DNA of 64,000 nt from Synchiropus splendidus. Taxonomy: Eukaryota; Chordata; Actinopteri; Syngnathiformes; Callionymidae. The stretch spans positions 34,007,937-34,071,936 of the forward strand of contig NC_071334.1 of assembly GCF_027744825.2 (NCBI RefSeq). The letters are read 5' to 3'. Both the position numbers and the translations under genes were made by a program. Position 1 is the stretch's first letter. Every line of letters begins with the position of its first letter. Under the pieces are notes generated by a model. The model did no database searches, was not told the DNA's origin, and worked only from the letters and a program-made list of their open reading frames with translations. Of this stretch, positions 25,501 to 37,374 are shown piece after piece.

Positions 25501-28500
25501 CTCCTCCAAAACACCACCAATATGCTGACCATAGAAAAAGTCCAACTTTCATTGCTCTCTTGATAAACTACCTACGTACATTCTTCAGTGTGCAAAATAA
25601 TTTTCCATGTGCATGAGTTTGGTCTCATTCGTGTCCCAGTGGGCAGTGAGTAGGGATGGTGAGTGATGGGGAGACAATGATGCCCTGTCATTCTGTGCTC
25701 ATGAAATTCCAGTGGGAATTGTATTGCCAAATGTTGACAGCTCCATGTTGAACTGAAAAATAATATTAACTGATATGAAAGAAAAAAGAATAAGGAACAA
25801 AAGCTATAAAGCATCAGACATAATTATGAAACATGATGCATTTATAAGGTCCAAGATACACTGTAAAATGAATATTTTAGTTGACTGGAGATTGCTGTGC
25901 AGCCAGCATGTGTGCGTGAAATGTTTCCCTGAGATTGTGAGGTGATAATGGGCGAGCAGAGACTCGGTGTCTTCGGTGGTTGACCGGAGCGCACGTGAAC
26001 ACATCAGCAACTTTCATCCACTTATCTCTGACACCGAGGGACCTTTTAAGACTAGCCCGCGACCAAGAGCCCACACCATCACCGCCTGACTGAAGATGGC
26101 AGATCGAGCCGGGAGAGATGATCACACACCTGAGACAAACCAGTGAACGTGTGCTATGCTTTCATAAACATCCATGGTTTCCCTGATCTAAGCCCCGCCC
26201 ACCTTCTCAAGAGCAGATGGGCTGGTGATTCTGCGAAACGGCTGCTGTAGTCGAGCACTCCATTATCGACTGCCTGTGGTCACGTTGACAACACTGGAAC
26301 AGACCTATAGACAAACATCTGTCTAGCCAACACTCCAGTCTTCATTACTGAACAAAACAAGCCTTGAGCCTTGGCACGTGTGCCCTAAGACGTGTGCCAG
26401 GAGGAAAAGGGTTTGTAGCCTGGAGGGGAGAGAGACCCCAATATTAATCACCATCAATTCAGTTTGAGGCAAGACACTAAAGAGAGCCCCTCCTGGCATG
26501 ACAGCTGTTACAATAAAGGTCACGCAGCCCTCATGATGACCATCCAGGAGGATCCTGCCTTCTTAGTGAGGGGTCTGGTCCGATGTGAGGAAGCGCCAGG
26601 GCACACCCGGTACACACTCCACAGTATGAAGGGGGATATTTGAGTCTCCTCTGCCTGACTGAAGTGGAGTCAAACCAACACCGGTGAAGCTGACTGCAGC
26701 AGTGTTAGAGAGCAGGGTTTCAGTAAGTGAAACAGTGGATTCATTACAGGGGATTAATCCTCTGTAATTAATCCCTCTGCCTGCAAACATTCTTCCACGT
26801 CACTCTCACTGACATGACCAATAAACAAGTTGGTCAATTCAGGCCGTGACCTCCTCTGAGGACCTAAAAGGGCCTTCATTAGAGTGAATTCTGATTTGTC
26901 TGAGCAGAACTTGATGGACTTGTCTCAAGGTCAACGAGTCACATAGGCCTGTATTGGAAATGATGACGTGACCACCTGCGACATCAAACATTATAAACAA
27001 ATCTCAACATGGTTCTTCACAAGCAAGGACAATATGGACAAGGAAGAAATTAGCCAAGACTTCCTCAAAGGCAAAAACAGCCATGAGACGTTTATCTTCA
27101 CCCTTTCATCCACCTAGCTGCCTGCAGTTACCAAATTTACCACTTTTTTAAATGTTACTTAGTGTCGCTACTTTTCTCTGAAGGTCAAATTTTGTTCACA
27201 TCAGAGACAGATGGCTGACAGGACACCTTGAGTTTTGAACGTTACTGTATGTTGAACATCATGTGTTTGTTTAGGCAGGTGGTGCAGTCAGGACTGAGAC
27301 TGTGTATAAAGCAATCTCGGTTTGATGTTCTCCAAATCCACAACGATGTTTGTTAGTCAGTTTCAGAAAAGTACGTCAACAAAACTGGCTGCAAGAATGT
27401 CACAGACAGGAAGAAAATCTACAAATGTGCTCAGTTCAAATTGAGTTAAATATTACCATTACAGGGCCCATGGGCCTCTGCTACAAAGAGTTATTGATCT
27501 GGTTTAACTTTCTTGGCCTTTGACATACATAACACCAACACAACACAAGAATGTGTCCCAATGTGAGACTCTGGGAAATGCATGCTACATAAACAGGAAG
27601 TGCATCTGCTTTTATGTCTCTTGACTCTGGTACAGTAAGTTCCAATCATAAAACCTTTAAAGAGTTGTGCGGATTCTTCTACCGACTCAGAAGACCTGAG
27701 TCAGAGAGATGAAAAATCTCTGCAAAGCTGTTAATCTGTCGATCAGCAGAGTGCTAATATGATGGATGAGTTCAGAAGGTCAGAGATTTGCAGCTCCGTG
27801 ACTGCCTGACTTCAGTTGCTGGTTCATCGCTGGTGTTTTTTAAGAATGACATGAAAGAAACCATCCCCCTGTTAACCAGAGAGAGATTCATTATGGAGGA
27901 TTTGGTCAGTAGAACGATGATCTCAAATGCAGCGTGTAACTGGAGCAGTGAGAACCCGCCAGCTCTCGATCTCAGTCAGTCTGGCTTCCTCTGTTTATGA
28001 GAGTTCAAACCCTGACCACAGCAAACTAGGGTTCAGACACATCAGTTTCCTCTGTTGCTCCTTAAATTGAATACAGACGTCTTGGATTTCACTTTTAATC
28101 CAAATGAAGTTTCTGGTTAATGACAAATATTACTCACATTCAGGCATTTCTTTCTGAAGGCGAACTAGATGACGATGAGGGTCTACAATCAACACTCCTA
28201 GCTGCACCATGCTGAGTTCAAGGACAATGAGGAAATATTACTTTAAAAGTTCTTGCAAGAAGGTTCTCTTTGCCTTTAACTTTTTCTCAACCAGTGACCA
28301 ATTAGTGCGACAAAAATCACAAGAAATACGGAGAATGAAATGCAGAGGCTGGTGTCTGGCTATTACAACAACCACTCAGGATGAAGACCAGCTCCTCCAA
28401 GCATGGGGCCACGGTTCCCATTAGTCTTGTTATGAGAGAGGGGAAGATGAGATTGAAAGGAGCTGAACACAAAGACAAAAGCTCTCTGAGTATTTTTTCT

Positions 28501-30032
28501 CTCAGTGGTCAACAGCCATGTTGAGACCAAAAAACAAGAGTTATCTCTGCAGCTGTCTGGACTCTCTATGAAATAGATGCTCAGCCATTCAGGAGAGACT
28601 CGGAGTACAACCACTGCACATCCAAGAGAAGACAATTGAGGTGGCTCAATATCTCCTCCAACTGGGAGGAGGTCCCGGGGCTGACCCAGAACAAACCAGA
28701 GAGCTGATGTTTCTCTGATGATCCAGGATCATCTGTGCATTTCCAGAGGTGAAAGAGCTTTCTGTGAAGAAGAAAGCCTGGATCTCTGTATTTTGGCTGC
28801 TGCCCCTGTTACCAAGCCTCAAATAAAGAGGCATGGTTTCCCATCTGATAAAAGTAGAGCAGATGTAGAATTAAATGATTTTATGTTGATGTTATTTCAA
28901 CTTTTCAACAGCTATGGGGATCTGACACTTCAAGTCTCCCAGGACAACGTAAAAGACTAGGAGGGAGACTAAACTTTCAAATACCAGATTGGTCACCATC
29001 TTATTCTGATAGCCAAAGACTGACAGACACAAAGAATTTAGTTGCTGCTGTCTGCGAAACAGAGAGGGAGTTGCTGTTGTTTCCAGTCACTGTCTTTCAC
29101 ATTGCAACCATTGTGCTAATTTACCTACTTACTTATTAACCGCTATTTATTTGACTAGAGGAAGTTGGTTGGTATACGGTAATGTATGTTTTTAGTTTGG
29201 GGGGGGAGGGAACATTTGTGTACTGCTGTGTGGGAATGAGAGTGTTTTGTCCTATAAAACTAATTCAAAAAAGAAATGGACAAAAACTACAACAGACGTG
29301 TGAAATGTCAGAGCGTCAGCAGACGAGGCTGAAGGCCACCTATAAGCTGCGCACGAGAGATCAGGAGTTCCCATGAGTCTGTAGCCTAAACGTTGGGCTG
29401 TTTTGACTGAACCCAGAAGTACATGAGTTTTTTTCCAATACAGTTCCGTCAGACCTGCTCAGTCACTCCGATTTATCGCAGTGACTCTGATTTGAATAGA
29501 AATACAAAGAATCATTTACCAGATGAATCTAAAAAGAAACCATAGTCACATTCACTGACAAAATGTTGAGCAGTCACTAGGTGCAGAACTGAGCCAGGGA
29601 GTGAAAGTGTCACGAACGACCAATGATCAAATCCCTCGCACTCAGGAAGAGAGGTGAGAATTTCTGAGAGGTGCATGACTGCTAAACTTCAATGTTTGCT
29701 ATGTTCGTCTCCTTGTGTCTCTTCTGGGTTAAGGACAACAGATGGAGAACAAAAGGCAGAGTCAGGGGAGATAGTACCTGTGTGGACAGCTGAGTCCCCC
29801 TCAGCATGAATCCCAGGGTGCAGCCGGTCAGCACAGCAATGACCGATAGGGTGAGGAGACCGTTCCTCTTGCAGAAGGTCCTGATGCTGTTCTTCAGCTC
29901 CCTGCTCACCGTCACCTGCAGGAAAGCCTTGATCCGGTCGCCCATGCTCTTTTTCCCCTCCAGGCCCGGAGCATAAGAACTGTTGTCGGAGCGAGCCTCC
30001 TCCTCTGTGCCTGGCAACAGCAGCTCATCCAT
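19547..30032 (-). CDS. Sodium-dependent excitatory amino acid (glutamate) transporter, EAAT5-like SLC1A
   Basis: Eleven coding exons join in frame: 29778-30032, 25027-25106, 24010-24225, 23184-23226, 22453-22660, 22190-22289, 20887-21120, 20633-20827, 20388-20522, 19783-19885, 19547-19711 (1734 nt, 577 aa). Family landmarks are present: [36 protein letters not shown], the HP1 serine motif TSSSSATLP, the TM7 NMDGT motif, HP2 AAGIPQAGL, and the TM8 segment [13 protein letters not shown] with the Arg needed for acidic substrates. These predict plasma-membrane glutamate uptake with an anion conductance. Sequence is closest to EAAT5 (SLC1A7), but the fish-specific slc1a8/slc1a9 cannot be excluded. 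The N-terminus is longer than EAAT5; ATG 30032 was chosen because a good acceptor (TTTCAG) at about 30118 marks the exon edge and no ATG lies between. An upstream coding exon remains possible. Intron 1 is 4.7 kb. Confidence 0.9.
25107..29777. other. First coding intron of the SLC1A gene (4.7 kb)
   Basis: No exon with splice support was seen on either strand. A LINE-tail fragment lies at 28634-28703. ORFs in this interval are short and without recognisable domains. Confidence 0.5.
28634..28703 (+). repeat. LINE 3'-tail fragment
   Basis: The phrases 'attgaggtggctcaatatc', 'caactgggaggaggtcccg' and 'gggctgacccagaaca' follow the tail consensus seen in many fish LINEs. An internal part of the tail is deleted. 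Confidence 0.55.
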
Positions 30033-32284
30033 CTCCTCCGGATCTCCTCGGCTCCGTCTTTTGTCGTCTTTCTGGCAGCGAGTCAAACCTGTGACATTGG
30101 GGCAACGGCACTTCCCTGAAAGGATTAAGTCATCAGGGTCCAACCGAGCCGCTGCTGGCTGCAGACTTACCTACACTAAGAGGCTTAGAAGGAAGCCAAC
30201 GCATCACACGCCTTTTGTGTGGATCCTGGAGGTGCTCAGCTCTCAGAGGGTTACCTAGTCAGCTCAGGGTACACAAGACGAACACAAGGATCAAATATGG
30301 AACAAGAGCATGTCTTCATCAAAAACACAAAATAATAACACAATAAATTTCTCTTAATTTTTCAAAGATGATAATAAAGGCAGGCAAAGCAAATGAGAGG
30401 AATAAAACAATTACATGTAAAACCTTTTTATCTTATAATTAGTTATATAATAACTATTTTGTTTTAAACTATTATGGTACTACCATTGAGGTACTTTACA
30501 TTGAAAGTCAATTTTATTTCCATATTTTGTTGTACATAAATGTAAGAAAAAACTGATAAGAAGTGATATTGGACTCCATATACAGTGAGCATTATTTAAA
30601 ACGGCACTGAATAGTGAACTGATATGAAATACTTAAAACACTTAACATGTTTCAGTCAAAATTTTTGATTTTGTTACTCCTGCATATACCTAAATCAAAT
30701 CAGTGTAATATTCCAATCAGAAGAGAAAATGTATTTTGTGCGGTTTATTTTAATACTTCGCATCAAAAGTAAAATTCAACAGACTGAAGAGACATTTGGC
30801 TGCAAACCCGCTGACGTCCGCTAGGGGTCACTTCAACAAGGACCATCAGAGTGAAATGCGCGCTATCAATGAAGGACTGCGCTGGCAACCTTTTTACCTG
30901 GCTAGCCAGGGCAGCAGATCACTGGAGGTCACCAAGGCCTCAGCCAGGCTTACGCGTAAAGTATTTCATGATGTATTGTAAGAGACATTATGACCACCGT
31001 CACAAATGAAATTTTCCATTTAGACACCATTTTATTTTTTATTACATTCACTTTTTTGTATTTGTTTTCTTATGGATGCATCTGATTTATGGGTTGACTT
31101 TTGGTAAGCAATAACCCCCACTCAAATAAAACACCAATAAAAATGCAACTGATCATCTGGTAAACCAATATGCAACAGAAATGTAAAAACAACTGAATAC
31201 AATTTCTAAAAGCGAGGTAGCTTTCAGTAGGAAATTGCATGTCTGGCCAGCAATGTTAAATCCAGCTCACAACAACAAAAAATCTATTACATCACAGTGA
31301 ATAAACACAAGAACAACAGAGACTCTCATCCGAGTCTTGGCTCCACCTGAGTAGAAGGATTAATTCCACAGCCCAGCACTGTTGCACAAAGGTCTACTCA
31401 ATCGGTTGTGAATCAGACATGTTGCTTATGATGCTTCAGGTCCTATGAATCTCTCAAGCAAGCGTGAGGCCGTGACTGACTCGTCATGAGAACACAGAGT
31501 TCAAGACAATGACGTAAGGACTCGTTTCTGGACTCTCACAATCACAGCACCGTGCTAATCAGATCATCTCTGCTCCAGACAGGAACCTTGCCTGCAGCAG
31601 TGACTCCAGAAATACGCAGACTGGCTGAAGAATGATCCTGTGTGATACCAGGAACTGTGTCCTGCTTCTAAATCAGTCCTGCTGGTGGTCAGTGTGACAG
31701 TGCAGATTAGGACTGTGAATGTTGCCTCACTGCCTGTGACCTTGTGCAGGGTGGTGGTCAGTACCTGGCAGTTAAGTCCACTGCTGCTCACCTGTTCTCG
31801 TAACATGCAAACAAGTAAACACATTTCTCCTACAGTAGATTTCTTGCCGACATTGACTCCACCGGGTCAGTCAGAGGCACATAAACTTCATGATGTGACG
31901 CCAACAGTTTTAACCATCTAGAATAAAAGTCATAAACATGACATCATCATTTCCCCTTAGTAATGGTTTTTATGTAATGTTTGTAATTTTTAACATACTC
32001 ATCAGACTAGATCAGATGTGGGCTGCATGAGGCCCTTTGCCTGCATTTATGTGGCCCACGTGAAGTCAGATCAAAACTACAAATGAAACGGCACTTTTAC
32101 AAAAAACAATAATAAATTCATCCACAATTAATAGCCATTTGTGTTTAAAAAAATAGTTGTTATAAGCCATATAATAATAATAATAATAATAACAATAATG
32201 AAATATTTCTCTTCCATAAAAATAAACAAAGAAAAAGCGGAAAACACCTCGTAAAAAGTGGTTATATGATTACTACTGACAATA

Positions 32285-32390
32285 ATATGAAATGAAATGT
32301 ATAATACGCTTATATTTTATATAATCAGAATCAGAATAACTTTATTCTGATTCTATAAAATATAAGCATATAATACGTTTCATTTCATAT
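32285..32390. repeat. Near-perfect long inverted repeat (hairpin)
   Basis: Starting ATATGAAATGAAATGTATAA and ending in the complementary TTTCATTTCATAT, the two arms of about 50 nt pair almost throughout, with a few mismatches and one 6 nt insertion (a duplicated ATCAGA) near the tip. There is practically no loop. It could be a foldback MITE or an inverted duplication. Confidence 0.8.
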
Positions 32391-32599
32391 TAACCATACA
32401 ACATCATGGATTAATTATGCTTCCTCCTCATTTTGCAATGAATAAATGAACATAATTTCAATCCCACATCAAACATACACCAACAGTCTTTCATCTTAAT
32501 TTATAACACTTTGTCACAAAAATTAAGATCATATTAAGACTTGAAAAAAATGTCACAGTATGTAATGGGGCCCCTTAGGAACTAAACTGTCCTAAACTG

Positions 32600-32785
32600 A
32601 GATTTTCTTTGAGGTTGGAAGTGCCAGGCAGAAGGTGGAGAGGAAGGCCAAAGAGGAGATTTATGGAGGTGGTGAAGGAGGACATGAGGTTTTTAGGTTT
32701 GAGAGAAGAGGAAGCAGAGGGCAGTGAGATGGAGGAGGATGATACGACGTGGCCACCCCTGAAGGGAGAAGCCGAAGCAAGAATC
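32600..32785 (+). mobile_element. 3' end of a fish LINE with remnant C-terminal coding sequence
   Basis: A 66-codon plus ORF at 32609-32809 reads VPGRRWRGRPKRRFMEVVKE, the basic C-terminal tail motif found after the reverse transcriptase of several fish non-LTR retrotransposons. The following DNA 'cacccctgaagggagaagcc' matches the familiar 3' end 'cgacccctgaagggagcagcc'. The rest of the element is missing, which is typical 5' truncation. The clade is not determined. Confidence 0.7.
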
Positions 32786-34195
32786 ATTCACATTTCCTTT
32801 GTCAGTTAACCAGAAAGGGTGTATAATTGCATTTCAACTATTTTGCTTACCCAACATGCGAGCGTTTACGACACGTAGTCGCTGCTACCAAATTCCTCTT
32901 ATGGCAGTAGAATTACCTCCATCTGACAAACATGTAGGTTCATTAAAAGTGTGCTTAAAGCAATCCCATCAATTCCAGCAGCAACTCACCTTTTGATTGT
33001 CGATACTCTTCAGAGAAAAAAAAACACCTCACTTCCAGTGGGTTCAGTTCATAAATCATGGGTTTCTTTTAATCGTACAGCAAAATGAATAAATACAAAA
33101 TCACAACATAAAAACATCTAAAAAACCTCACATGGATATACTGTAGACTGAGGGAAAGGCATTGAGCTTTGACTGTTTCCTAAAATAACGACAAACTAGT
33201 TTCAGTGCAAAATCCAGGCACACAACAAGCGACCTACACACTTGACTGATCAGCAGAACATGGAATACATTTTGGATGATATGTCTTTTATCAAAAACAA
33301 CAAAGGTTTAACTGAGCTGACTTAATTAGAGTATAACTGAAGATATATCTGTCTTTTACCAGCTCAAATTTAATTACAAAGTGTATCATTTCACAGATTT
33401 CAACGTACAACTCTGCCCGTAATAACAACCAACTTTTCTGTTAGAAAAATGCTAGAAGCGTGGCCTATTAACTTCCCAATTCCAGAAATGATTGTTTTAG
33501 ACTTTTAAATTGACATTAGGGTTCAAAGTTTCAAAAAAGAGCGGGGGACCGAGAGACTTCTAGGTCTCTGTATCCCACCCTGAAAAGGACGACTGTCACT
33601 CACAGCCCCACACTATTAACCCTAGACAGAGAACCTGGAGCAGGAGGTAAAGGAACTGCTCATGCACATCCAGTGTGTGACAGGAGGGAACTTCAGGGGA
33701 GACTTTGCGCTGGAGCACAGCAGTTATTGACAGTCAAGGCTGAAGCACCGGTTGGAGGAGGAATATAAAGAACCTGGAGTGTGAGAAGGATCACCACAAA
33801 AATGCCCTTCCTACCAACATCAACTGTACCACAAACAGTTCTAAAATGAAAGCATTCTCATACCAGTTCACGATGGAGGCCTTCTGCCTTCAAGGCAGGA
33901 GGGAAGAGCGATTTGGAGATGTTGATCCAACTGACACGCATTCAGTAGAATATGATGACTTGTGGATGAAGCCATATCTGCTGTGTTCAAGATAGCCTCA
34001 TGCAGCTTCAGAATTGAGAATCCAACTTCAAGCTTGTCAGATCAGAAGAATTGTGTACCGATGACTCATTGCATCATCAGTTGTGTTCACTGATGACATC
34101 GCTCTCACTCAAGAAGCTTCAGAAAAGCAGCATAGTTAAAACTGTGATGATTAATGTGCTGCTGAACATTTATTCTTCCATTCTGAGATCCACCG

Positions 34196-35679
34196 TCACC
34201 ACTTAATGAAGACCAGGACAGCCAGGGCCGCGTAGCCCAGGATGAGGAAGAGGACTTTGAGCAGCCGGTCTCGCTTGTCCTCCAGCTCTTGCGACAGGAT
34301 CTCAAAGAATGTTATAAACAAGAAGGTTCCGGCAGCGAGCCCCTGCAGGACGACGGACACAATGCTGCCTGCCAATGTCTGTGCTGACTGGATGAGCATT
34401 CCCACCATTGCCCCCAGAGGGATCATCCCGCTGACAGTGACAGCCAGCTTGGCAGCGTCCTTCATGCCAAGTGCTGCTTTGGCCACACTCACCCCTAGAG
34501 CGACGGCAGCCAGGGTCTCGTGCACCGCAACACCCAGGAAGAGCCCGCCCAGCTTGGCCGCGTCCTCCTGCAGGCCCAGCGCCAGACCTTCAAACACTGA
34601 GTGAGCCGACAGAGCCAACACCAGACCTGCCAGTCGCAGCGGACCTGCACCCGCCAACTCAGCTGGGTTGAAGTGTCCGTGCTGGTGCCCGTGGTTGTGG
34701 CGACCACTGCCTGCAGCCCTCGCTGAGGAGATAAAGGGAGTGTCGTACTCTGAGTCACTACCAGCCTCGGAACCTCCAGCGTTGAAGGTCTCCAGGTCGA
34801 TGAAGGCCGGCTTCTCTTTCCTGAAGGTGAGGATGGTTTGCTCCACGAAGACAGTGAGGAAGAAGCCCAGCATCATCATTGTCTCAGCTACCGGGTAGTC
34901 ATTGGTGATGTTCAGCTGCCGGAACACATCGTCCGCCTGTGATGAGGAACCACAATCTTTTATTGATTTCATTCATCACAATCTGCTTCATGACTGTTTT
35001 CATTTTTACTGATGATGGTGGACAAGTATATGATCACCCCAGAGCCTCTCAATCCGCCACTTGACGATAGTGTTGCCATGAAACAGCAGCAGCTAGACAA
35101 CTAGCTTTCAGCAGGTTGGTAAAAGTGATGTCATGTTTTTCCAAACTACTTCATTTAAATAACCTATATTTGCGCACTTTGTTTCTGTTTAAGGCTCATT
35201 AGTATTTATTTACTTTTCAGGTCATAATATTGACTCTGCATTCTGAATCAGCTATAGTTGTTTCAGTTCAGCACATAATACATAGCTTGTACTTTATATA
35301 GTGTTGTTAAAACACCTCTAGGGTTACATAGCTATTGACAGGAAGAACACATCAGGAATACAGTATTGGTGACCTAAATGACACTCAACATTCTTTTACT
35401 AAGCAAAAATAAAATCAGCTGTGGAATTATTTTGCATCACATGTACAGCATGTTTTAGTGTGCTATCATTACCTTGTCCCTGACAGCCGGCAACAAAGCG
35501 TTGAAACATGTCGCCAGAAACACACCACCCCCGAACGAGTTGCACAAAGACAGTGCTTTCCGATATCTGTGTGCCTTGTTGAAGTCCACCTGCAGGAGCC
35601 GCACCGGGATCATGATGCCGGCCAACATCAGACCGAACACCCCCAGCAGGCCGAGCACCTTCGCGATCAGGATCTGCAT
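34196..35679 (-). CDS. slc39a3: Zinc transporter ZIP3
   Basis: Two coding exons, 35473-35679 and 34196-34936 (948 nt, 315 aa, against about 314 in human ZIP3). Eight hydrophobic segments are predicted. The phrases LSLCNSFGGGVFLATCFNAL, FRKEKPAFIDLETFNAG and SDSEYDTPF match ZIP3 as I recall it. The loop between TM3 and TM4 is His-rich (HNHGHQHGHF), and TM4/TM5 carry the metal-site motifs HSVFEGLALGLQED and HETLAAVALG. ZIP3 moves zinc into the cytosol across the plasma membrane. The ATG at 35679 lies 19-20 nt inside its exon (acceptor TTTAG); a noncoding first exon lies 1.3 kb upstream. sgta and thop1 follow in the same order as in human 19p13.3, although an NLR gene has come between. A TTTATT (AATAAA on minus) lies only about 22 nt after the stop, so one 3' UTR form may be very short. 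Confidence 0.95.
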
Positions 35680-37013
35680 CCTGACGTCCACAAGCCGCTA
35701 AAGTTCGAAGAGCATGGACCACAGCTTCATCTCATCAGGAATCTTGTACCGCTGTATTTTCCTGTCAAGACAAATTTGTGAAAGCTTACGATTGATGTGT
35801 GATACAGATAAAGGTTTTGAGAAAAATGTAATCATGAGAAGTATGGCAAATCTTTTACTTCTGCTCTTCATTCATTGAGCCGAAAATGTGAGGTTTGGTG
35901 TTGGACAAAAATGGAAAAACTAACAAAAGGTTCTTCCCATCTGAAAAAGAATACAGCTCTAATACTCCAAAAACTTAAAAACAAATAGAACGTTTAACAG
36001 ATGTTATGACGCCAGAATGAAAATTACTGAAGCTGTTAAAATTGATAGATTGTAATTATGTTCATCATGTGTTGAATGATTAGAATTGCATCGCAGCATT
36101 TGGGATAAATCAATCATATCAGAAAGAGCAGAGAGAATCTATACAACACAGTAGTAGTAGTTCACTGCCATAAAGTACAGTCTCACAGACTCACTAAACA
36201 GAATACGAGGGTCAGAGATAAAGTCACTGAGGTTGTCAATTGGAGCGAATAGAAAGGACAAGATCAAAGGAACAGAGAAATTCCCAGCTCCTGCCCCATG
36301 ATCAGACGCTGGATACCCCAGTCATAAGGTGGGGGAATTCTCACCAGCCCGAGTCCAACAGCAAAGAGAAGAGGAAGGCAACCAATGAAATCCATGGTAA
36401 AGGAGAGCATGAAATGCAATAGTGAAGATCAGTGACTAGGGAGGATGTCCATGAGAGGTTTATGTGGCAACCACTGATGGGAAATGATAGTGATACACAC
36501 ACAGTTTGTTGAAAATGGGATTAGGCTCCAGTACTCCCTGCAACCCCGAAGACGTATATACAGTATGTAAATTGTACCGACGTTGTGCATGCTAACAGAA
36601 CGATCATTCAATAAAATTAGCACAACCGTGAACAAATGACTTGCTCATAAATCGCTTCTCATATAGCATCTTGGACGCCTTCAATCGACGTGCAATAGTT
36701 CCTGTAACTCCACCGGTGACAATACTCATAACAAGCACATTGACGAGACGTCGCATCATATCAGATATCGAATATGTTATTTCCAATAGAGCATCAAGAC
36801 ATAACCAAACTTTATTTCCGCCTTCAGTTTGGTTCAGTAGGCTAACTTTGCATTAGCTTGTCGGCGCTAGCTTCCAGCTGCTAGAGCTACCAGCTAACAT
36901 GATGATACTGTCATCGAAACTTTCACGAGAAGCCCTACTACCGTTCAGAATAAACATACTGTGACAGAATAAACACCACTTGAGCGACAAACCAACAACA
37001 ACACGGCGCTTAC
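35680..37013. other. 5' UTR intron of slc39a3
   Basis: Sequence between the coding exon and the noncoding first exon on the minus strand. No additional exon or repeat of note was recognised. Confidence 0.5.
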
Positions 37014-37060
37014 CTGACCGCGAGCCAGTCGCCCATCCAGCAGGTGGATGTAGCTTCGTC
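37014..37060 (-). other. slc39a3: Probable noncoding first exon of slc39a3
   Basis: On the minus strand, GCGGTCAG is followed by a consensus donor GTAAGCG, with the boundary at 37014. GC-rich sequence and a CRE lie immediately upstream. The 5' end is estimated. Confidence 0.55.
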
Positions 37061-37064
37061 TGTG

Positions 37065-37072
37065 TGACGTCA
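37065..37072. promoter_or_regulatory. Perfect CRE octamer at the slc39a3 promoter
   Basis: The palindrome TGACGTCA sits about 50 bp upstream of the presumed slc39a3 first-exon donor, in a GC-richer patch. This is the consensus CREB/ATF site. A related GACGTCA lies about 25 bp further upstream. Confidence 0.5.
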
Positions 37073-37374
37073 TCAAGCTCTGCCCGCCTCTAATGTCGAC
37101 GTCAACGGGCTCGTTCTTCTTTTTTTTTTTAAGTTCGTTTAAACAACCAAATTACTACCGCAGACAAATTGACTGTCCTGAGTTATATTTTTGGTACGCT
37201 TGCTGTTAGATATTACATTTTTAGAGTAAAAAAAAATGCAATAGCAAGAAAGAAAAAGTTACATACATAATTTAATATAATTATGCCATTTATAAATTAA
37301 TACTGACAGAATGATTAATAACAAGCAAGAAAAAATGACATAAAATAGAACACAGGTTTGTTGCAGGACCATGC

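Larger units (their letters stand above)
30033..34195. other. Gene-poor spacer between the SLC1A gene and slc39a3
   Basis: About 4.2 kb of mostly AT-rich sequence with no supported exon. It holds 5' UTR and promoter sequence of the SLC1A gene at its left end, a hAT-like fragment near 32010-32070, a short (AAT)n run near 32172, a hairpin at 32285-32390 and a LINE end at 32600-32785. Confidence 0.55.

Noticed and set aside
32172..32196. Short (AAT)n run
   Set aside because: It is a common simple repeat with no special position.
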